In this document: positions 13,873-21,029 of the stretch, piece after piece
How positions within the stretch are numbered: position 1 is the stretch's first letter
Layout: every line of letters begins with the position of its first letter
Assembly: GCA_903881085.1 (NCBI GenBank)
Contig: CAIRSA010000457.1
Coordinates: 1 to 41,294 of the forward strand
From: an uncultured Acidobacteriia bacterium
Lineage (GTDB): Bacteria > Acidobacteriota > Terriglobia > Bryobacterales > Bryobacteraceae
Length of the DNA stretch: 41,294 bases
Reading direction: 5' to 3'
Program-made: the position numbers and the translations under genes
Notes under the pieces: generated by a model
Database searches by the model: none
What the model saw: the letters and a program-made list of their open reading frames with translations, nothing else
Told to the model about the DNA's origin: nothing

Positions 13873-15912
13873 ATGCTTCGACTCACCACCTGTCTGATCG
13901 CAGCCGCTCTGTTGTGCCCCGCACAGCAGAAGAAAGCGCGCGACTTGAAATACGAGAAAGACGGGCTCGCGCCCGTTACCAAAACCGATGTTGCCATACC
14001 GCGAAGCTATGCGGTGATTATCGGCGTTGCCACCTACAAAAACCTGACTGACAAGCAGCAACTCCAGTTTTCAGAACGTGACGCGGAGTCCATCTATTCC
14101 ATTCTGATCAGCCCTGAGGGCGGCAACTTCCACGTGGAAAATGTCCACAAGCTCACAGGCGCGCAGGCCACGCTGGCGAACATCAGGAAAGAACTGGAGA
14201 CCTGGCTGCCTGCGGTGGCAAAGGAAGAGGACCGCGTGGTCATCTACTTCGCCGGTCATGGCTACGTGGATCATGGCAAAGGATATCTGGCACCCTATGA
14301 TTTGAAGCCGGCAGACATTGCCGGTACCGGCTACCAGATGGAGACGCTGGGCAAGGTGATCGGCTCGAAGATCAAAGCAAAGTGGAAGGTTCTGTTGACC
14401 GATTCCTGCCACAGCGGAGCCATCACACCGGATGCCGACGTTGAAACGCTGAACAAAAGTTTGCAGGAATTGGACCGGTCACTGTTCTCCCTGACCGCCA
14501 GCCGCGCTCGCGAGCGGTCATTTGAAAGCGACAGATGGGGCGGCGGCCATGGCATTTTCACTTACTACGTGGTGAAAGGCCTGGAGGGCGAGGCCGACGA
14601 GTCGCACGATGGAATTGTCACTGCCGACGAGTTGGGCGAGTACGTGCGCCGCAACGTGCGCGAAGCTACCAATGGCCAGCAGAACCCTACGTCTGAACGA
14701 GCCAGCTATGACCCGGACATGCTGCTATCGTACTCGCCATCGCTGGCCAGGCCTGGCGCGCCGCCGGCGCCAAAGTATGGCGGGCTGATCTTTGAAGCCA
14801 ATCGCGACGGGGTAGAAGTTTTCGTGGACGACAAATCCGTTGGCGTTGTCAGCAAGGGCACTTCGTTACGGCTGCCTGGCCTGACTCCAGGCGTGCATCA
14901 AATCAAGGGCGTCCACCAGGGCTTTGAGCCCGATGGCCCGCGCGAAGAGACCGTCTATCCGGGCCAGGAATCCGCGGTCACACTGAAGCTGGTCATTCCA
15001 CGGCGCAGGCCGCGCGCGGCAGTCGACGCGTTCGACAACGGCTTGTCGCTATACACTAAGGCAGCCTATCAGAAGGCCGCGGACCAATTCCAAGCAGCGT
15101 TGAAAGAAGATCCCAACTATAGCCAGGCAGCCTTGTATCTGGCTCGCGTGTACCGCGACCAGTTCAAGGAAGACGATGCCGAAAAGTTGTTCAAGCGCGC
15201 ACTGGCCATTGATCCGGACTACACCGAAGCGCGCGCCACCTATGCCGGCATGCTTCTGGATAAGGGAAGCCTCGATGAGTCGATCCGCCAGTTGAACACG
15301 GTGCTGCAACGCGAGCCTGACAATCCGCTGGCGAACTATCTGCTGGCGCAATCCCTGCGCATGAAGGATCTGTTTCCGGACTCCATCAAGGCTGCACGCA
15401 AGGCTATCGCAATGGCGCCCAAAAATGCCGAAGCCCATTTCTGGCTGGCGGAAAGTCTGCGCATGGTTGGCCAATATAAGGAGTCAGTGGAAGCCTACAA
15501 GCAATACCTTTTGCTGAGCAACTTCGACGCCAACCAGGCACTGAAGGTAAACTACTATGTGACCGTCTGGTTCACATCATACACAAAGAAGAAGAACTCT
15601 GCACAGCGCGATGTTTGGAACAACATGCGCAGTCTGGCCTACTTCGGCCTCTGTGACAGCGAGTATAAGCTCGACAATTTCGATGCGGCCATCGCCGGAT
15701 GCCAGCGCTCGCTCAGTTACGATCGAACGTATCCGTACACACATTACATTCTTGGGCTGGCTTTTCTCGGCCGCGCCAACAAACAGGACAGCATGGAATC
15801 TCTCTACGCGGCGCGCGCGCATTTGCGCGCCATCGTCGGCAGCGACCCCGATCTTCCCGAAGCCGAATACGCACGAAAGACTCTCGCTAATATTGATGCT
15901 GTTGCCCGTTAA
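13873..15912 (+). CDS. Secreted caspase-like (C14) protease with PEGA and TPR domains
   Basis: 679 residues. After a signal peptide (MLRLTTCLIAAALLCPAQQ) comes a caspase p20-like domain (about 44-250) with both catalytic residues: His129 in YFAGHGY and Cys179 in LTDSCHSG. Next is a PEGA-like beta domain (about 298-373: GVEVFVDDKSVGVVSKG, LPGLTPGVHQIKG). TPR repeats fill about 385-679 (AALYLARVYRDQFKEDDAEK, ALAIDPDYTEARATYAGMLL). Such orthocaspase-like proteins cleave after Arg/Lys or Asp and may act in regulated proteolysis or cell death. An exported location with TPRs suggests that it works in the periplasm in a complex. It lies 5 bp after a DUF4384 gene and 6 bp before the sialidase gene, so it is surely in the operon. 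Confidence 0.9.
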   Translation: MLRLTTCLIAAALLCPAQQKKARDLKYEKDGLAPVTKTDVAIPRSYAVIIGVATYKNLTDKQQLQFSERDAESIYSILISPEGGNFHVENVHKLTGAQATLANIRKELETWLPAVAKEEDRVVIYFAGHGYVDHGKGYLAPYDLKPADIAGTGYQMETLGKVIGSKIKAKWKVLLTDSCHSGAITPDADVETLNKSLQELDRSLFSLTASRARERSFESDRWGGGHGIFTYYVVKGLEGEADESHDGIVTADELGEYVRRNVREATNGQQNPTSERASYDPDMLLSYSPSLARPGAPPAPKYGGLIFEANRDGVEVFVDDKSVGVVSKGTSLRLPGLTPGVHQIKGVHQGFEPDGPREETVYPGQESAVTLKLVIPRRRPRAAVDAFDNGLSLYTKAAYQKAADQFQAALKEDPNYSQAALYLARVYRDQFKEDDAEKLFKRALAIDPDYTEARATYAGMLLDKGSLDESIRQLNTVLQREPDNPLANYLLAQSLRMKDLFPDSIKAARKAIAMAPKNAEAHFWLAESLRMVGQYKESVEAYKQYLLLSNFDANQALKVNYYVTVWFTSYTKKKNSAQRDVWNNMRSLAYFGLCDSEYKLDNFDAAIAGCQRSLSYDRTYPYTHYILGLAFLGRANKQDSMESLYAARAHLRAIVGSDPDLPEAEYARKTLANIDAVAR

Positions 15913-15918
15913 CCTAAC

Positions 15919-17100
15919 ATGACCTCTAAACTTTTTGCAGGGCTCCTCCTGCTACCTCTTCTCGCGCACAGCGCGGAACAATCCATCACACAGACTCCTC
16001 TATTCACTGCAGGCGAAGGCGGCTACAAACTGTACCGCATTCCCGGCATGGTGGTCACGGCGAAAGGCTCCGTGCTCGTCTACAGCGAGGCGCGCAAGTT
16101 CACCGGCAGCGATTGGGACACGATAGACACTGTGCTGCGGCGCAGCACCGATGGGGGAGCAACGTTTTCTGCGCCGGTCTCCATCGCCCATGTGGCAGGC
16201 ACGATTGTGCGCAACCCGGTCGCCATCGAACGTAAGCAGGGCAAGGAGACGGACGTCACCTACAATAACCCGCTGGCCATCGCCGACCGCAACGGAGCTG
16301 TCCATTTTCTCTTCTGCCTGGACTACGGACGAGTCTTCTACATGAGCAGCAAAGATGACGGGCAAACGTTCAGCACCCCAGTAGAAATATCCTCGGTGTT
16401 TGAAAAGCTGAAGCCGCAGTATGCATGGCGCGTCATCGCCACTGGGCCCGGACACGGCATTCAGTTGAAGAACGGACGACTGCTTGCGCCTGTATGGCTG
16501 GCGCTCGGCACGACAGGCAATGGACACGGGCCTTCTGTGAACACAACCGTCTATAGCGACGACCACGGCAAGTCCTGGCACGCCGGCGAGATCGCAATTC
16601 CCAATACGCCGGAGTTTCCATCGGCCAATGAAACCAACATCGCGCAGTTGGCCAATGGCAGTGTGATGATGAATGTGCGCACCGCATCGGACGCTCATCG
16701 CCGCACCATTACCATCAGCAAAGACGGGGCCACGAAGTGGAGCACTCCTCATATGCAGCAGGATCTGATCGACCCGCGCTGCTTCGCCAGTCTCGTCAGG
16801 CTATCGACAAAGAAATCGGGCGGCAAGGACCGCCTGCTCTTTTCGAATCCCGATGATGAGAAATCGCGCAAGAATCTGACCGTGCGCGTCAGCTACGATG
16901 AGGGCCAATCATGGACCGTCAAGCGGTCGCTCTCTCCGGGCGCGGGTGCGTACTCCGATCTTGCGGTGCTGCCCAATGGCGCCATCCTCTGCTTCTACGA
17001 GACCGCGAACCAGTCCGGAGCCCGCGTAATTACGCTGGCCCGCTTCAACCTGGAATGGCTCACCGACGGCAAGGATTCTATGCGCAAGCTAGGCAAGTAA
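15919..17100 (+). CDS. Secreted exo-alpha-sialidase (GH33-type, BNR/Asp-box)
   Basis: 393 residues, signal peptide MTSKLFAGLLLLPLLAHSA. It has the sialidase hallmarks: YRIPG with Arg40, four Asp boxes (STDGGATF 76-83, SKDDGQTF 144-151, SDDHGKSW 213-220, SYDEGQSW 325-332), further candidate triad arginines (Arg254, Arg323), a candidate Glu238 (ANETNIAQL) and Tyr345 (GAYSDLAVL). It should release terminal sialic acids or related nonulosonic acids from glycans outside the cell. It lies only 6 bp after the caspase gene without a clear ribosome-binding site, so it may depend on coupling. Its 3' end overlaps the convergent gene at 17089-18162 by 12 bp. No sialic acid catabolic genes are in the window. 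Confidence 0.9.
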   Translation: MTSKLFAGLLLLPLLAHSAEQSITQTPLFTAGEGGYKLYRIPGMVVTAKGSVLVYSEARKFTGSDWDTIDTVLRRSTDGGATFSAPVSIAHVAGTIVRNPVAIERKQGKETDVTYNNPLAIADRNGAVHFLFCLDYGRVFYMSSKDDGQTFSTPVEISSVFEKLKPQYAWRVIATGPGHGIQLKNGRLLAPVWLALGTTGNGHGPSVNTTVYSDDHGKSWHAGEIAIPNTPEFPSANETNIAQLANGSVMMNVRTASDAHRRTITISKDGATKWSTPHMQQDLIDPRCFASLVRLSTKKSGGKDRLLFSNPDDEKSRKNLTVRVSYDEGQSWTVKRSLSPGAGAYSDLAVLPNGAILCFYETANQSGARVITLARFNLEWLTDGKDSMRKLGK

Positions 17101-18162
17101 TACGGCAGCCATCGACGCAGGCTCCACGCATTGCGACGCGAACTGCCCGCGATTCCCTTTAGGAAATGTGGGCAGCGCATGGGCGAGGATCTTGCTCGCT
17201 TCGGCCTTGTATTTACCGTGGGCGAGTATGGAGGAAAGCTGATAGCTGCGCTTAGGCGCTTCGCTGGGGTCGTAGCGTTCCGGCGTCTTGCCGCCGATTG
17301 GCCTTGACGGCGCCTTGCCCTGATTCGGAGAAGTCATGGGGGCGATCTCTTTCATCGCAAACGCCCCGGCCTTGGCGAGCATCTTGTCAAACCCAGGCTG
17401 GCGGTACGACGGCGCGAGTTCACGCAGCCGGATCATGAAATTGGTGGTGAGCATGAAGTAGCCCACGGTGTCTTTGCTCTTCGGCTCCGTCCCGGCATAC
17501 TTGTAGTTCCAGTAGCCATCGGGGTGCTGCGCGGCAATCGTGTTTTCTATGCAGCGCTGCGTCTTGGCGCGAAGACGCGCGGCAAGCGGGGGATCGGCCT
17601 TTGCCACCAATTCGCTGGCCACCCCACAAGCGAACGCCATGCCACAGCACTTATTGATGATGCCCGGTGAATCCAGCGGCTCCAGCGGCTTGTTGTTTCG
17701 CACGTCGGCCGAAGTTGCCCACCAGCCGGCCTTCTCATACCACGGGTAGCGATCCAGCACGCCGGCGATGAACTGCGCGTCATCAATGCGCCCCGCGCCG
17801 CCGAGAAGCAGTGAAGCGTATCCGCCGTACCAGCCCAGTGGAGGCGGCGCGCCGTACATGATCTTGTCCGGTCCCCACTCCTTGATGTCGAGCAGGCCGA
17901 CGGCGCTTTCGCGCATTGCTTTGACGATGCGCTCTGAAAGTTGCAGCGCCGCTTTCTTGAACTTCGCGTTGCCTGTGATGTTGGCGATACGGTGGTAGGC
18001 AATGGCCGTGGTAGCGTCGGCATCCTTGCCATCGAGCTTGACCACCTCTCCATTTTCGATCAGCAGGTCAAGATGCTGGCTCAATGTGTCCAGCAACTCG
18101 TTGCCAGGCGCGGCGATCGCCATCATTGGCAACGCCCCAAACAGCAAGGTTCTCCTGTGCAT
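17089..18162 (-). CDS. Secreted protein of unknown function, possibly an alpha/alpha-barrel, 357 residues
   Basis: A signal peptide with a twin-Arg-like start (MHRRTLLFGALPMMAIAAPG) is followed by a mainly helical protein rich in Trp, Tyr and Gly loops (PPPLGWYGGYASLLLGGAG, YPWYEKAGWWATSADV, QHPDGYWNYKYAG). That texture recalls alpha/alpha-toroid enzymes such as polysaccharide lyases or terpene-cyclase-like folds, but I see no family signature. A CC pair (INKCCGMAFACG) is notable next to a haem protein gene. It starts 6 bp after the cytochrome c stop, so it belongs to the GMC dehydrogenase operon as the last gene. Its end overlaps the sialidase gene by 12 bp in convergent orientation. Confidence 0.75.
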   Translation of the reverse strand: MHRRTLLFGALPMMAIAAPGNELLDTLSQHLDLLIENGEVVKLDGKDADATTAIAYHRIANITGNAKFKKAALQLSERIVKAMRESAVGLLDIKEWGPDKIMYGAPPPLGWYGGYASLLLGGAGRIDDAQFIAGVLDRYPWYEKAGWWATSADVRNNKPLEPLDSPGIINKCCGMAFACGVASELVAKADPPLAARLRAKTQRCIENTIAAQHPDGYWNYKYAGTEPKSKDTVGYFMLTTNFMIRLRELAPSYRQPGFDKMLAKAGAFAMKEIAPMTSPNQGKAPSRPIGGKTPERYDPSEAPKRSYQLSSILAHGKYKAEASKILAHALPTFPKGNRGQFASQCVEPASMAAVLLA

Positions 18163-18168
18163 GTGCGT

Positions 18169-18642
18169 TTACTCCTTCTGCTCGTGGCAGGCGGTGCAGC
18201 CGATAGGGGCTTCCTTCTGCTTGTGGCAGGCGATGCAGCCCCCCATGGAAAGGTCTGATTCCCGCGCCAACTCATTCTTTTCCGCCACCGCGCCGTGGCA
18301 GTCCTGGCAGATGGCGCCCTTCGAGGTGTGCACCTTGTGGCTGAAGTCGACGAAGGAGGGTACGGCGTAGACAGGCACCCACGGCATTGGCCGCTTATTG
18401 CGATCGAGCGCCGCGAGTTTTTGAATCGCCGGACTCTCGGTCTTAATCGCCGAATGGCACTGCATGCAGGCGGCGGTTCCAACAATGGTCATGCGCTCGC
18501 CGGGTTCGGGGTTCGGATGACACATCTTGCAAGCGAGCTTCAGGTCACCCGCGTGTTGTTTGTGACTGAAGGGGACGGGTTGCTTGGGGGTCTCCGCGGC
18601 GTGAAGCGCGACGCTGCGGGTAATGAAAATAATTGCCACCAT
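18169..18642 (-). CDS. Periplasmic pentahaem c-type cytochrome
   Basis: 157 residues if started at ATG 18642. A hydrophobic leader (MVAIIFITRSVALHAAE) exports it. Five CxxCH haem sites are at 38-42, 59-63, 112-116, 136-140 and 149-153, with extra ligand-like His in FSHKQH and FSHKVH. The spacing resembles class III/c7-type cytochromes. It should carry electrons from the GMC dehydrogenase encoded upstream to the respiratory chain. The start is uncertain: the frame stays open through REP-like hairpins at 18645-18684, and ATG 18720 would give a longer, basic N-region (MKQEEIKLVKTG) before the same hydrophobic stretch. Neither start has a good ribosome-binding site. The last two haem sites come from a 39-bp tandem duplication. 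Confidence 0.85.
   Translation of the reverse strand: MVAIIFITRSVALHAAETPKQPVPFSHKQHAGDLKLACKMCHPNPEPGERMTIVGTAACMQCHSAIKTESPAIQKLAALDRNKRPMPWVPVYAVPSFVDFSHKVHTSKGAICQDCHGAVAEKNELARESDLSMGGCIACHKQKEAPIGCTACHEQKE
18173..18240. repeat. 39-bp-period tandem duplication adding a haem site
   Basis: Two 29-bp copies (18173-18201 and 18212-18240) match at 27 of 29 bases and are offset by 39 bp, or 13 codons. They encode GC(I/T)ACH(K/E)QKE twice, so the duplication is in frame and doubles a CxxCH motif at the cytochrome C-terminus. The high identity suggests a recent event. Confidence 0.75.
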
Positions 18643-18644
18643 AG

Positions 18645-18794
18645 TGGGGCAGAGTGGCACTCTGCGGCCGATTGGCAATCGGCCAGTTTTCACTAACTTG
18701 ATTTCTTCCTGTTTCATGGTTGGTAGCCACGGAGCTCTTGCGATCGGCGAAAAAGGCCGATTAACAATCGGCCGCAGATTGCCAATCTGTCCCA
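18645..18794. repeat. Inverted pair of REP-like double-hairpin elements
   Basis: Copy A (18645-18684) and copy B (18755-18794, reverse complement) are 40 bp each and match at 35 of 40 positions. Each has TGGG, a first hairpin (CAGAGTG-G-CACTCTG in A, CAGATT-GGC-AATCTG in B) and a second hairpin GGCCGATT-3nt-AATCGGCC. In the first hairpin a G-C pair in A is T-A in B, a compensatory change. Two inverted copies 70 bp apart resemble REP/BIME elements moved by REP-associated transposases. They lie between the GMC gene and the cytochrome start. I see no transposase nearby. Confidence 0.7.
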
Positions 18795-18803
18795 CATCGA
18801 ATC

Positions 18804-20378
18804 TCATATATTCTTCATGCGCATCTGTTCGGCCAGATACTCCGACGCCCGCATCGAAAGCGCCGAAATCGTCAGCGTGGGGTTCTGCCATCCGCCAGTA
18901 ACAAACGCCGCCCCGTCCACCACAAACAGGTTCTTGATATCGTGGCTCTGGTTGTACTTATTCAGCACGCTCGTCTTGGGGTTATCGCCCATGCGGCACG
19001 TGCCCAATTCGTGAATGCTGTAACCAGGCGCGAACAGCTTATCGCTCTTGTACAGAATCTCAAAGCCGGCTGCCTTATACAGCTCTTCCTGCGTGTTGGC
19101 CGCGTCCTTGGCCATATTCAATTCGTTCTCGCCGTACTTGGCGTGGATGTGCAGCACGGGAATGCCCCACGCGTCCTTCACCTCTTTGTTGATGCGCACG
19201 TGGTTTTCAAAGCGCGGCAGCACCTCGCCGTAGAGCCCGCCCTGCACGCACGATCCCCGATACTCATCGAGCTTCTTCTGCAACTCCGGCCCGTACTCCC
19301 TGAACATGCGCGGATCAGCGCCGCCACCGCTGCCCAGGGGCAACGAATAGCCGCGCAGAAAGTTGTTCTTTTCGCCCTTCTTCAAATTGCGGAAACGCGG
19401 GATGAACATTCCACCGCCGATCATGCCCGGCTTCACTTTGCCGTTGCGCGCTTCAGGCAGCGACGCAACTACTTTGCAGCCGTACAACTGATCGATCAGG
19501 TAATGCCCCATCACGCCGCTGGAATTCGCGATGCCCGAATTCAAAAGCAGGCGCGTGCTTTCGAGCGTGCCCGCGGCCAGCACGACCGCGCGCGCCTTCA
19601 CATGCACTTCGCGCTTAGAATGCCGGTCGACGAAGTGTGCGCCGTTGGCCTTGCCGGTATTTTTATCGACGGTGATCTCGCGCACAATCGCATTGGGCAC
19701 GATGTCTAAGAATCCGCTGGCGGCAGCTTCCGGCAACAACAAATTCACTGAACTCGCCAGGCCGCCTTCGCCTTGCGCGAAGCGCATGCGCGACACCGCA
19801 ATGCCGCGGTCTTTCGCTGCGCTAGTGATATCTTTGGTGGCCTTGCTCTCCGGGCCTTCCTGGATGTCGATGAACTTGCCATCGGGAAACTGCGGCAGGT
19901 TCTCTTTGCGGCCGACGACTTTGAAGATGCTATCGACGCGATCGTAGTAAGGCGTGAGTTCAGCCAGATCGATGGGCCAGTTGTCACCGAAACCATCGTG
20001 GTCTTTCGCTTTGAATTCGTAGTCGCTCAAGCGGAAGCATTGCCGCGCCCAGAACAGCGAACGGCCACCCACCAGCCGCACGCGCACCCAGTCATAGCGG
20101 GCGTTGGTTTCGGTGGTGTACGGAACCTCGCGCTCATCCACCCACTGATTGGCATTGAATTCATTTCCGATGACGATGTGCGGATTACGGCCCGGCTCGC
20201 CCAGGCCGCGGAACGGAAGCTCGTGCGCCGCTTTTACGCTGCGGTCCTTTTCCAGATCGACAACCGGCCCGGCGTTGAGCATCAGGCAGGAGAGATTCTT
20301 CTTGGTGAGAACGTTCGCGGCCATGCCGCCGGAGTGCCCCGATCCGATAATGAGTACGTCGTATTCTTTGGCTGCCAT
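18804..20378 (-). CDS. GMC-family FAD-dependent dehydrogenase (large subunit)
   Basis: 524 residues. The N-terminal FAD fold has YDVLIIGSGHSGGMAANVL (GxGxxG at 12-17). A substrate region follows (LVGGRSLFWARQCFR, where FAD contacts occur). The C-terminal GMC signature has HELGTCRMG (candidate catalytic His near 456) and NPTLTI (Asn near 497). It oxidises a sugar, polyol or alcohol; the substrate cannot be read. With subunit 3 just upstream (15-bp gap) and a multihaem cytochrome c downstream it matches the three-subunit gluconate/fructose/glucoside-3-dehydrogenase layout. There is no signal peptide of its own, so it is probably exported with subunit 3 as a folded complex. A typical AGGAA ribosome-binding site precedes ATG 20378. 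Confidence 0.9.
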   Translation of the reverse strand: MAAKEYDVLIIGSGHSGGMAANVLTKKNLSCLMLNAGPVVDLEKDRSVKAAHELPFRGLGEPGRNPHIVIGNEFNANQWVDEREVPYTTETNARYDWVRVRLVGGRSLFWARQCFRLSDYEFKAKDHDGFGDNWPIDLAELTPYYDRVDSIFKVVGRKENLPQFPDGKFIDIQEGPESKATKDITSAAKDRGIAVSRMRFAQGEGGLASSVNLLLPEAAASGFLDIVPNAIVREITVDKNTGKANGAHFVDRHSKREVHVKARAVVLAAGTLESTRLLLNSGIANSSGVMGHYLIDQLYGCKVVASLPEARNGKVKPGMIGGGMFIPRFRNLKKGEKNNFLRGYSLPLGSGGGADPRMFREYGPELQKKLDEYRGSCVQGGLYGEVLPRFENHVRINKEVKDAWGIPVLHIHAKYGENELNMAKDAANTQEELYKAAGFEILYKSDKLFAPGYSIHELGTCRMGDNPKTSVLNKYNQSHDIKNLFVVDGAAFVTGGWQNPTLTISALSMRASEYLAEQMRMKNI

Positions 20379-20393
20379 GTTCGTTTCCTAGCG

Positions 20394-20984
20394 TTACGGG
20401 ATGGGGTTGAAATAGAGACCGGTGTTGCCTGCACGGCGGCGGCTAGCCGATGCTGCACCTGCTTCGGCATATTCGCGCGAATTGACGGTGGCATTGCGAA
20501 GATCCTGGTGCGCTTCGCTGACAAAGCGGATCACGGGATCAGCCGGTGGCTCATAGTCCCACGTGGCGAGCAGCGGTCGAATGACCGCATCAGCCTCTTC
20601 AGCCGTGGTCGCGGCAAAGTTCTTGCGATACTTCTTCTGCGCGGCTGCGTTCAGCGCGTCGAGCCCATTGTTGTAGAGCTTCTTGCGATCGGCAGGCGAC
20701 GCGCCGATCAGGAAGTCGAGGAACTCCGGAGCACCGGCTTCCGTCGCGCCAGGAGCGTTGCCCACCTTGGGCTGAAAGAGTTCGCCCAGCCGGCGCAACG
20801 CAGTGAAGCGCGCTTCATTGAAGAAGCGGTGGACCGTTTCGCCGGCGGCATCGGGCGAAGTCACTTCCAGTTTGGGTATCGCTGGCGCAGAGCGCGCGCC
20901 AGTGGCGCGTTGGGCCAACACCTCAGCAGGCAGAAGCAATGCCGGCGCGACGCCGGCCGATTTCATAAACAGTCTTCTCTTCAT
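20394..20984 (-). CDS. Gluconate 2-dehydrogenase subunit 3-like protein
   Basis: 196 residues with a signal peptide of Tat style (MKRRLFMKSAGVAPALLLPA, RR near the start). The body (VHRFFNEARFTALRRLGELF, GAPEFLDFLIGASPADRKKL, then PLLATWDYEPPADPVIRFVSEAH) matches the subunit 3 family that accompanies GMC dehydrogenases. It should act as the export escort and small subunit of the FAD enzyme whose gene follows. It is first in this operon; the 45 bp before it (20985-21029) separate it from the ATPase gene and hold a GAGAAA ribosome-binding site. I see no strong promoter there, so readthrough from 21030-22265 is possible. Confidence 0.85.
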   Translation of the reverse strand: MKRRLFMKSAGVAPALLLPAEVLAQRATGARSAPAIPKLEVTSPDAAGETVHRFFNEARFTALRRLGELFQPKVGNAPGATEAGAPEFLDFLIGASPADRKKLYNNGLDALNAAAQKKYRKNFAATTAEEADAVIRPLLATWDYEPPADPVIRFVSEAHQDLRNATVNSREYAEAGAASASRRRAGNTGLYFNPIP

Positions 20985-21029
20985 TCGATATTTCTCTTTC
21001 GCGGGACCAACGGTTATTATCTCTCAGAT

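Noticed and set aside
18643..18891. Extending the cytochrome gene to the first possible start at 18891
   Set aside because: The added residues are translation of the REP-like elements and of the GMC gene's 3' end in another frame.
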